Part shown: positions 7,835 through 18,514 of the stretch, in pieces
Layout of the letters: each line of letters opens with the position of its first letter
Position numbering within the stretch: position 1 is the stretch's first letter
The notes under the pieces: generated by a model
Databases searched by the model: none
What the model was told of the DNA's origin: nothing
What the model saw: the letters and a program-made list of their open reading frames with translations, nothing else
Assembly: GCA_032718475.1 (NCBI GenBank)
Contig: JAUCBJ010005523.1
Coordinates: forward strand, 1 to 23,653
From: Nemertoderma westbladi
Lineage: Eukaryota > Xenacoelomorpha > Nemertodermatida > Nemertodermatidae
DNA: 23,653 nt
Reading direction: 5' to 3'
Position numbers and translations under genes: made by a program

Positions 7835-8447
7835 GAGGACCTTGTCTGCAAGTGAGACGTTAGTGCGCGCGAGTTATTAGTGCCCGAGGAACTTGTCTGC
7901 AAGTGAGATGTTAGTGCCCGCGAGTCATTAGTGCCCGAGGACCTTGTCTGCAAGTGAGACGTTAGTGCCCGCGAGTTATTAGTGCCCGAGGAACTTGTCT
8001 GCAAGTGAGATGTTAGTGCCCGCGAGTCATTACTGCCCGAGGACCTTGTCTGCAAGTGAGACGTTAGTGCCCGCGAGTCAATAGTGCCCGAGGACCTTGT
8101 CTGCAAGTGAGACGTTAGTGCCCGCGAGTCATTACTGCCCGAGGACCTTGTCTGCAAGTAAGACGTTAGTGCCCGCGAGTCATTAGTGCCCGAGGACCTT
8201 GTCTGCAAGTAAGACGTTAGTGCCCGCGAGTCATTAGTGCCCGAGGACCTTGTCTGCAAGTGAGACGTTAGTGCCCGCGAGTCATTAGTGCCCGAGGACC
8301 TTGTCTGCAAGTGAGACGTTAGTGCCCGCGAGTCATTAGTGCCCGAGGACCTTGTCTGCAAGTGAGACGTTAGTGCCCGCGAGTCATTAGTGCCCGAGGA
8401 CCTTGTCAACAAGTGAGACGTTAGTGCCCGCGAGTCATTAGTGCCCG
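7835..8447 (-). repeat. 51-bp minisatellite, right part (12 units)
   Basis: CTTGTCTGCAAG recurs every 51 bp from 7841 to 8402; the last copy is altered to CTTGTCAACAAG. The first units continue the GGACC/GGAAC alternation of the left part (7841 GGACC, 7892 GGAAC, 7943 GGACC, 7994 GGAAC), and later units are uniformly GGACC. One minus-strand frame is open throughout and happens to be in frame with the adjacent RT fragment, giving a 481-codon chimera that starts on GTG. Confidence 0.92.
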
Positions 8448-9086
8448 CACCCCGCACTGAATTTCGAAGTTAGTATAAGGCTATCCGATTTTCTTCTTAC
8501 TTATATCCCGTTCAACCAAAGTAGTTGACAACGACCTCTACCATTAACATACACTAATTTAAATAATTCCCAAATTTAATTAACTAAAAGTTCTACTTTA
8601 CATTTAATTCGTCGAAAAATTTCAGACAGACGACTGAGTATTTTTTCTGAAATCTTTCATTCATTACTAAAATATATAAAATCCATTGGTATTCTATGGG
8701 TATTATATTTATATATTATACCAAGTCCCCATTAGTCAGTATGTCGGTACATTCAATTATTACTAAAATATAATAGTTAGTGCGTCCTCGGACGATTATA
8801 CAATAGTATTTATTACACCTTATTTATTTATTATAAGCTGAAACCTTTAAACAATGTAAACATATCAGTCTAAAGTAGGTTATGTATTAACTATCAAAAA
8901 TTCTACCATGTCTAGCAATTAATTAATTTTTTAATCGTAAAAGATTCAAGTTGAAAGTAAAAGAGTTAAATTTAACTTGGTGCGGGAACTAAAGACTGGA
9001 AATTTAGCCGTTTAAAGTTAGAAGATAGTCACGACTCGTTTGCTTCAGCTCAGCAGGAACTTGAAAGACGCGGGAAATATCTTTTA
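8448..9086. other. AT-rich unique right part of the TIR element
   Basis: No gene, RNA or tandem repeat is apparent in these roughly 640 bases between the minisatellite and the right terminal repeat. They probably represent the unique interior of the non-autonomous element. Confidence 0.5.
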
Positions 9087-9120
9087 GCGGGCACTAACGT
9101 CTCGCGGGCACTAACGTCCC
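9087..9120 (-). repeat. Right terminal inverted repeat
   Basis: The reverse complement begins GGGACGTTAGTGCCCGCGAG and matches 5726-5759 at 31 of 34 positions. It abuts, after AT, another GGGAC end in opposite orientation at 9123. Confidence 0.7.
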
Positions 9121-9122
9121 AT

Positions 9123-9226
9123 GGGACATCAGTGCCCGAGATAATGCGACTAAGTGAACGCGGGCACTAAAGGTACTGAGACATTAGCGCCCGCAGGCAC
9201 TAATGTCTCGCAGCCACTAACGTCCC
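9123..9226. repeat. 104-bp inverted unit with the same ends
   Basis: The unit begins GGGACATCAGTGCCCGAG and ends with the inverted form of GGGACGTTAGTGGCTGCGAG, so both ends resemble the terminal repeats of the neighbouring 3.4-kb element. Its right 68 bases (9159-9226) also match the left end of that element (5726-5798) in inverted orientation at about 57 of 67 aligned positions, with 6-nt and 1-nt gaps. It may be a minimal derivative of the same family, or the true right end of one larger element. Confidence 0.5.
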
Positions 9227-9502
9227 AAGACCGTTTGGTGGTCCGTTGTTTGGTATGTAAGCAGCATACCAATTTATCTGGGTAATTGCGATCTTCCTTC
9301 ACATCGGTTAGTTATTCTGTTCGAAAGTTACAATGAATGACTTACTCTTCCAGAATCAACTGTATCTAGATTCAATAGTGTAGCTAATTATTGGTTCAAC
9401 TATCATTACCTTGAAAAACCGTTTATTCGCTTACAATGATAGTTGATGTAAGTTCCTCACTGTTCCAGAGGCAGCAACTGTTCTAGTTCTTTTCTTTTTC
9501 AG
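9227..9502. other. AT-rich spacer with an 11-bp-arm hairpin
   Basis: There is no gene in this part. CAACTATCATT (9397-9407) and AATGATAGTTG (9435-9445) are perfect inverted copies around a 27-base loop. Confidence 0.55.
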
Positions 9503-9750
9503 GTGCCTTGTAAATATGGCCAAGTTTATTGCAGCGTGAATCCCAAATAATTATTCATATTCATTGCAAACCAATTAATTACTTCTTTACCATTGTAGTT
9601 AAACTTATCATCATTTTTAATCTCCCACCCTCTCTAAACTTCAGTCTTTTTATGTTCTCTGAGAGTCTATTCTGTATACAAGTAAAAATCTATCAAAGAA
9701 ATCTCCATTTCTTCTCGATTATGAGAATAAAGTACTAAATCAGTTCTTCC
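9503..9750 (+). CDS. Possible terminal exon with short 3' UTR (speculative)
   Basis: A pyrimidine-rich tract ending TTCTTTTCTTTTTCAG (up to 9502) is a good-looking 3' splice site. In one phase the following sequence encodes VPCKYGQVYCSVNPK and a TAA stop at 9548-9550. AATAAA follows at 9726-9731, giving a 3' UTR of plausible size. No upstream exons are recognisable and the peptide is too short to assign. The other phases give only 11 codons or 2 codons before a stop. Every element could be coincidental in AT-rich DNA. Confidence 0.22.
9726..9731 (+). promoter_or_regulatory. Possible polyadenylation signal
   Basis: The canonical hexamer AATAAA lies about 175 bases after the stop codon of the putative last exon and about 100 bases before the satellite array. 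Such hexamers are frequent by chance in AT-rich DNA. Confidence 0.25.
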
Positions 9751-9833
9751 TTGAATACCAAACTCCCCAATTTATGAAGTAATCGGCTGGTGCCAAGGAT
9801 ACTATCAAACGCTTTTAATTAAATGGTAAACCA

Positions 9834-10465
9834 ACACTGCACCCCGTGGGATACACACTCTCGTGCACCCCGTGGGATACCAGCACACGTGCACTCTGTG
9901 GGATACAAGCACTCGTGCACCCTTGGGATACACGCACTCGTGCACCCAGTGGAATACACGCACTCGTGCACCCAGTGGGATACACGCACTCGTGCACCCG
10001 GTGGGATACACGCACTCGTGCACCCCGTGGGATACACGCACTCGTGCACCCCGTGGGATACACGAACTCGTGCACCCAGTGGGATACACCACTCGTGCAC
10101 CCCGTGGGATACACCACTCGTGCACCCAGTGGGATACACGCACTCGTGCACCCCGTGGGATACACGCACTCGTGCACCCCGTGGGATACACGCACTCGTG
10201 CACCCCTGTGGGATACACGCACTAGTGCACCCCGTGGGATACATGCACTCGTCTACCCCGTAGGATACACGCACTAGTGCATCCCGTGGGATACACGCAC
10301 TCGTCCACCCCGTGGGATACACGCTCTCGTTCACCCCGTGGGATACACGTACTCGTGCACCCAGTGGGATACACGCACTCGTGCAACCAGTGAGATACAC
10401 GCACTCGTGCACCGCGTGGGATACACGCACTCGTGCACCCCGTGGGAGACACCACTCGTGCACCC
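9834..10465. repeat. Divergent left edge of the satellite
   Basis: Units here show many private changes and a high share of CAGTGGG instead of CCGTGGG. The block markers CAAGCACTCATCC, CTCCGGCAC and CTCGGGCAC are absent. Degenerate edges are expected where homogenisation by unequal exchange is weakest. Confidence 0.6.
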
Positions 10466-13400
10466 CGCGTAATACACGCACACGTGCACCACGCACTCGT
10501 GCACCCCTTGGGACACACCACTCGTGCACCCCGTGGGATACACGCACTCGTGCACACCCCGTGGGATACACGCACTCGTGTACACCCCGTGGGATACACC
10601 ACTCGTGCACCCCGTGGGATACACCACTCGTGCACCCCGTGGGATACACGCACTCGTGCACCCCGTGGGATACACCACTCATGCACCCCGTGGGATACTC
10701 GCACTCGTGCACCCCGTGGGATACACGCACTCGTGCACCGCGTGGGATATACCACTCGTGCACCCCGTGGGATACACGAACTCTTGCACCCCGTGGGATA
10801 CTCGCACTCGCGCACCCCGTGGGATACACGCACTCGTGCACCCAGTGGGATACACGCACTCTTGCACCCCGTGGGATGCACGCACTCGTGCAACCCGTGG
10901 GATACACACACTCGTGCACCCAGTGGGATACACGCACTCGTGGAACCCGTGGGATACACGCACTCGTGCACCCAGTGGGATACACGCACTCGTGCACCCC
11001 GTGCCCGTGGGATACACGCACTCGTGCACCCCGTGGGATACACGCACTCGTGCACCCCGTGGGATACACGCACTCGTGCACCCCGTGGGATACACGCACT
11101 CGTGCACTCCATGGGATACACTGACTCGTGCACTCCATGGGATACACTGACTCGTGCACCCCGTGGGATACAAGCACTCATCCACCCCGTGGGATACACG
11201 CACACGTGCACCCCGTGGGATACACCACTCGTGCACCCCGTTGGATACACGCACTCCGGCACCCCTTAGGATACACGCATTCGTTCACCCCGTGGGATAC
11301 ACGCACTCGTGCACCCCGTGGGATACATGCACTCGTGCACCCCGTGGGATACACGCACTCGTGCACCCCGTGGGATACAGGCACTCGTGCACCCCGTGGG
11401 ATACACGCACTCGTGCACCCCGTGGGATTCACGCACTCGTGCACCCCGTGGGATATACGCACTCGTGCACCCCGTGGGATACACGCACTCGTGCACCCCG
11501 TGGGATACACGCACTCGTGCACCCCGTGGGATACACGCACTCGTGCACCCCGTGGGATACACGCACTCGTGCACCCCGTGGGATACACGCACTCGTGCAC
11601 CCCGTGGGATACACGCACTCGTGCAACCCGTGGGATACACGCACTCGTGCACCCCGTTGGATACACGCACTCGTGCACCCGTGGGATACACGCACTCGTG
11701 CACCCGTGGGATACACGCACTCGTGCACCCGTGGGAAACATGCACTCGTGCACTCCGTGAGATACACGCACTCGTGCACCCATGGGATACACGCACTCGT
11801 GCACCCCGTGGGATACACTCACTCGTGCACCCCGTGGGATACACGCACTCGTGCAACCAGTGAGATACACGCACTCGTGCACCGCGTGGGATACACGCAC
11901 TCGTGCACCCCGTGGGAGACACCACTCGTGCACCCCGCGTAATACACGCACACGTGCACCACGCACTCGTGCACCCCTTGGGACACACCACTCGTGCACC
12001 CCGTGGGATACACGCACTCGTGCACACCCCGTGGGATACACGCACTCGTGTACACCCCGTGGGTAACACCACTCGTGCACCCCGTGGGATACACCACTCG
12101 TGCACCCCGTGGGATACACCACTCGTACACCCCGTGGGATACTCGCACTCGTGCACCCCGTGGGATACACGCACTCGTGCACCGCGTGGGATATACCACT
12201 CGTGCACCCCGTGGGATACACGCACTCTTGCACCCCGTGGGATACTCGCACTCGCGCACCCCGTGGGATACACGCACTCGTGCACCCCGTGGGATACACG
12301 CACTCTTGCACCCCGTGGGATGCACGCACTCGTGCAACCCGTGGGATACACACACTCGTGCACACAGTGGGATACACGCACTCGTGCAACCCGTGGGATA
12401 CACACACTCGTGCACACAGTGGGATACTCGCACTCGTGCACCCCGTGGGATACACGCACTCGTGCACCCCGTGGGATACACGCACTCGTGCACCCCGTGG
12501 GATACACCACTCGTACAGCCCGTGGGATACTCGCACTCGTGCACCCCGTGGGATACACGCACTCGTGCACCGCGTGGGATATATTACTCGTGCACCCCGT
12601 GGGATACACGCACTCTTGCACCCCGTGGGATACTCGCACTCGCGCACCCCGTGGGATACACGCACTCGTGCACCCCGTGGGATACACGCACTCTTGCACC
12701 CCGTGGGATGCACGCACTCGTGCAACCCGTGGGATACACACACTCGTGCACACAGTGGGATACTCGCACTCGTGCAACCCGTGGGATACACGCACTCGTG
12801 CACCCAGTGGGATACACGCACTCGTGCACCCCGTGCCCGTGGGATACACGCACTCTTGCACCCCGTGGGATACTCGCACTCGCGCACCCCGTGGGATACA
12901 CGCACTCGTGCACCCCGTGGGATACACGCACTCTTGCACCCCGTGGGATGCACGCACTCGTGCAACCCGTGGGATACACACACTCGTGCACCCAGTGGGA
13001 TACACGCACTTGTGGAACCCGTGGGATACACGCACTCGTGCACCCAGTGGGATACACGCACTCGTGCACCCCGTGCCCGTGGGATACACGCACTCGTGCA
13101 CCCCGTGGGATACACGCACTCGTGCACCCCGTGGGATACACGCACTCGTGCACTCCATGGGATACACTGACTCGTGCACTCCATGGGATACACTGACTCG
13201 TGCACCCCGTGGGATACAAGCACTCATCCACCCCGTGGGATACACGCACACGTGCACCCCGTGGGATACACCACTCGTGCACCCCGTTGGATACACGCAC
13301 TCGGGCACCCCTTAGGATACACGCATTCGTGCACCCCGTGGGATACACGCACTCGTGCACCCCGTGGGATACATGCACTCGTGCACCCCGTGGGATACAC

Positions 13401-14333
13401 GCACTCGTGCACCCCGTGGGATACAGGCACTCGTGCACCCGGTGGGATACACGCACTCGTGCACCCCGTGGGATACACGCACTCGTGCACCCCGTGGGAT
13501 TCACGCACTCGTGCACCCCGTGGGATATACGCACTCGTGCACCCCGTGGGATACACGCACTCGTGCACCCCGTGGGATACACGCACTCGTGCACCCCGTG
13601 GGATACACGCACTCGTGCACCCCGTGGGATACACGCACTCGTGCACCCCGTGGGATACACGCACTCGTGCAACCCGTGGGATACACGCACTCGTGCACCC
13701 CGTTGGATACACGCACTCGTGCACCCGTGGGATACACGCACTCGTGCACCCGTGGGATACACGCACTCGTGCACCCGTGGGAAACATGCACTCGTGCACT
13801 CCGTGAGATACACGCACTCGTGCACCCATGGGATACACGCACTCGTGCACCCCGTGGGATACACTCACTCGTGCACCCCGTGGGATACACGCACTCGTGC
13901 AACCAGTGAGATACACGCACTCGTGCACCGCGTGGGATACACGCACTCGTGCACCCCGTGGGAGACACCACTCGTGCACCCCGCGTAATACACGCACACG
14001 TGCACCACGCACTCGTGCACCCCTTGGGACACACCACTCGTGCACCCCGTGGGATACACGCACTCGTGCACACCCCGTGGGATACACGCACTCGTGTACA
14101 CCCCGTGGGTAACACCACTCGTGCACCCCGTGGGATACACCACTCGTGCACCCCGTGGGATACACGCACTCTTGCACCCCGTGGGATACTCGCACTCGCG
14201 CACCCCGTGGGATACACGCACTCGTGCACCCCGTGGGATACACGCACTCTTGCACCCCGTGGGATGCACGCACTCGTGCAACCCGTGGGATACACACACT
14301 CGTGCACCCAGTGGGATACACGCACTCGTGGAA

Positions 14334-17300
14334 CCCGTGGGATACACGCACTCGTGCACCCAGTGGGATACACGCACTCGTGCACCCCGTGCCCGTGGGA
14401 TACACGCACTCGTGCACCCCGTGGGATACACGCACTCGTGCACCCCGTGGGATACACGCACTCGTGCACCCCGTGGGATACACGCACTCGTGCACTCCAT
14501 GGGATACACTGACTCGTGCACTCCATGGGATACACTGACTCGTGCACCCCGTGGGATACAAGCACTCATCCACCCCGTGGGATACACGCACACGTGCACC
14601 CCGTGGGATACACCACTCGTGCACCCCGTTGGATACACGCACTCCGGCACCCCTTAGGATACACGCATTCGTTCACCCCGTGGGATACACGCACTCGTGC
14701 ACCCCGTGGGATACATGCACTCGTGCACCCCGTGGGATACACGCACTCGTGCACCCCGTGGGATACAGGCACTCGTGCACCCCGTGGGATACACGCACTC
14801 GTGCACCCCGTGGGATTCACGCACTCGTGCACCCCGTGGGATATACGCACTCGTGCACCCCGTGGGATACACGCACTCGTGCACCCCGTGGGATAGACGC
14901 ACTCGTGCACCCCGTGGGATACACGCACTCGTGCACCCCGTGGGATACACGCACTCGTGCAACCCGTGGGATACACGCACTCGTGCACCCCGTTGGATAC
15001 ACGCACTCGTGCACCCGTGGGATACACGCACTCGTGCACCCGTGGGATACACGCACTCGTGCACCCGTGGGAAACATGCACTCGTGCACTCCGTGAGATA
15101 CACGCACTCGTGCACCCATGGGATACACGCACTCGTGCACCCCGTGGGATACACTCACTCGTGCACCCCGTGGGATACACGCACTCGTGCAACCAGTGAG
15201 ATACACGCACTCGTGCACCGCGTGGGATACACGCACTCGTGCACCCCGTGGGAGACACCACTCGTGCACCCCGCGTAATACACGCACACGTGCACCACGC
15301 ACTCGTGCACCCCTTGGGACACACCACTCGTGCACCCCGTGGGATACACGCACTCGTGCACACCCCGTGGGATACACGCACTCGTGTACACCCCGTGGGT
15401 AACACCACTCGTGCACCCCGTGGGATACACCACTCGTGCACCCCGTGGGATACACCACTCGTACACCCCGTGGGATACTCGCACTCGTGCACCCCGTGGG
15501 ATACACGCACTCGTGCACCGCGTGGGATATACCACTCGTGCACCCCGTGGGATACACGCACTCTTGCACCCCGTGGGATACTCGCACTCGCGCACCCCGT
15601 GGGATACACGCACTCGTGCACCCCGTGGGATACACGCACTCTTGCACCCCGTGGGATGCACGCACTCGTGCAACCCGTGGGATACACACACTCGTGCACA
15701 CAGTGGGATACACGCACTCGTGCAACCCGTGGGATACACACACTCGTGCACACAGTGGGATACTCGCACTCGTGCACCCCGTGGGATACACGCACTCGTG
15801 CACCCCGTGGGATACACGCACTCGTGCACCCCGTGGGATACACCACTCGTACACCCCGTGGGATACTCGCACTCGTGCACCCCGTGGGATACACGCACTC
15901 GTGCACCGCGTGGGATATACCACTCGTGCACCCCGTGGGATACACGCACTCTTGCACCCCGTGGGATACTCGCACTCGCGCACCCCGTGGGATACACGCA
16001 CTCGTGCACCCCGTGGGATACACGCACTCTTGCACCCCGTGGGATGCACGCACTCGTGCAACCCGTGGGATACACACACTCGTGCACACAGTGGGATACT
16101 CGCACTCGTGCAACCCGTGGGATACACGCACTCGTGCACCCAGTGGGATACACGCACTCGTGCACCCCGTGCCCGTGGGATACACGCACTCTTGCACCCC
16201 GTGGGATACTCGCACTCGCGCACCCCGTGGGATACACGCACTCGTGCACCCCGTGGGATACACGCACTCTTGCACCCCGTGGGATGCACGCACTCGTGCA
16301 ACCCGTGGGATACACACACTCGTGCACCCAGTGGGATACACGCACTTGTGGAACCCGTGGGATACACGCACTCGTGCACCCAGTGGGATACACGCACTCG
16401 TGCACCCCGTGGGATACACGCACTCGTGCACCCCGTGGGATACACGCACTCGTGCACCCCGTGGGATACACGCACTCGTGCACTCCATGGGATACACTGA
16501 CTCGTGCACTCCATGGGATACACTGACTCGTGCACCCCGTGGGATACAAGCACTCATCCACCCCGTGGGATACACGCACACGTGCACCCCGTGGGATACA
16601 CCACTCGTGCACCCCGTTGGATACACGCACTCGGGCACCCCTTAGGATACACGCATTCGTGCACCCCGTGGGATACACGCACTCGTGCACCCCGTGGGAT
16701 ACATGCACTCGTGCACCCCGTGGGATACACGCACTCGTGCACCCCGTGGGATACAGGCACTCGTGCACCCGGTGGGATACACGCACTCGTGCACCCCGTG
16801 GGATACACGCACTCGTGCACCCCGTGGGATTCACGCACTCGTGCACCCCGTGGGATTTACGCACTCGTGCACCCCGTGGGATACACGCACTCGTGCACCC
16901 CGTGGGATACACGCACTCGTGCACCCCGTGGGATACACGCACTCGTGCACCCCGTGGGATACACGCACTCGTGCACCCCGTGGGATACACGCACTCGTGC
17001 AACCCGTGGGATACACGCACTCGTGCACCCCGTTGGATACACGCACTCGTGCACCCGTGGGATACACGCACTCGTGCACCCGTGGGATACACGCACTCGT
17101 GCACCCGTGGGAAACATGCACTCGTGCACTCCGTGAGATACACGCACTCGTGCACCCATGGGATACACGCACTCGTGCACCCCGTGGGATACACTCACTC
17201 GTGCACCCCGTGGGATACACGCACTCGTGCAACCAGTGAGATACACGCACTCGTGCACCGCGTGGGATACACGCACTCGTGCACCCCGTGGGAGACACCA

Positions 17301-17470
17301 CTCGTGCACCCCGCGTAATACACGCACACGTGCACCACGCACTCGTGCACCCCTTGGGACACACCACTCGTGCACCCCGTGGGATACACGCACTCGTGCA
17401 CACCCCGTGGGATACACGCACTCGTGTACACCCCGTGGGTAACACCACTCGTGCACCCCGTGGGATACAC
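14334..17470. repeat. 3,137-bp segment, copy 1
   Basis: This stretch reappears at 18515-21651, offset 4,181 bp. I compared several lines and the translated frames and noticed no difference. It carries one A and one B block, including private variants such as GGGATAGACG (about 14890) and GGGATTTACG (about 16852). Confidence 0.85.
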
Positions 17471-17694
17471 GCACTCGTGCACCCCGTGGGATACACGCAC
17501 TCGTGCACCCCGTGGGAGACACCACTCGTGCACCCCGCGTAATACACGCACACGTGCACCACGCACTCGTGCACCCCTTGGGACACACCACTCGTGCACC
17601 CCGTGGGATACACGCACTCGTGCACACCCCGTGGGATACACGCACTCGTGTACACCCCGTGGGTAACACCACTCGTGCACCCCGTGGGATACAC
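17261..17694. repeat. 224-bp tandem duplication
   Basis: 17261-17470 is repeated at 17485-17694 with period 224, including the unusual GGGAGACACC, CGCGTAATAC and GGGTAACACC variants. It is the shortest spacing between block markers in the array. Confidence 0.85.
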
Positions 17695-18514
17695 CACTCG
17701 TGCACCCCGTGGGATACACGCACTCGTGCACCCCGTGGGATACACCACTCGTACACCCCGTGGGATACTCGCACTCGTGCACCCCGTGGGATACACGCAC
17801 TCGTGCACCGCGTGGGATATACCACTCGTGCACCCCGTGGGATACACGCACTCTTGCACCCCGTGGGATACTCGCACTCGCGCACCCCGTGGGATACACG
17901 CACTCGTGCACCCCGTGGGATACACGCACTCTTGCACCCCGTGGGATGCACGCACTCGTGCAACCCGTGGGATACACACACTCGTGCACACAGTGGGATA
18001 CTCGCACTCGTGCAACCCGTGGGATACACGCACTCGTGCACCCAGTGGGATACACGCACTCGTGCACCCCGTGCCCGTGGGATACACGCACTCGTGCACC
18101 CCGTGGGATACACGCACTCGTGCACTCCATGGGATACACTTACTCGTGCACCCCGTGGGATACAAGCACTCATCCACCCCGTGGGATACACGCACACGTG
18201 CACCCCGTGGGATACACCACTCGTGCACCCCGTTGGATACACGCACTCGGGCACCCCTTAGGATACACGCATTCGTGCACCCCGTGGGATACACGCACTC
18301 GTGCACCCCGTGGGATACATGCACTCGTGCACCCCGTGGGATACTCGCACTCGTGCACCCCGTGGGATACAGGCACTCGTGCACCCCGTGGAATACACGC
18401 ACTCGTGCACCCCGTGGGATTCACGCACTCGTGCACCCCGTGGGATATACGCGCTCGTGCACCCCGTGGGATACACGAACTCGTGCACCCCGTGGGATAC
18501 ACGCACTCGTGCAC

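Larger units (their letters stand above)
5726..9120. mobile_element. Non-autonomous TIR element carrying a minisatellite
   Basis: The outer 34 bases at each end are inverted copies: 5726-5759 against the reverse complement of 9087-9120, 31/34 identical, both beginning GGGAC-TTAGTG. Inside the left end is a 51-bp minisatellite whose units are built from the same TTAGTGCCCGCGAG motif. Inside the right end is about 640 bp of unique AT-rich DNA. No transposase is present. Taking out the later retrotransposon insertion (1,722 bp), the element would be about 1.7 kb. I see no convincing target-site duplication and cannot name the superfamily. Elements with tandem subrepeats at their ends, such as Drosophila foldback elements, are the nearest architectural parallel. 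Confidence 0.55.
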
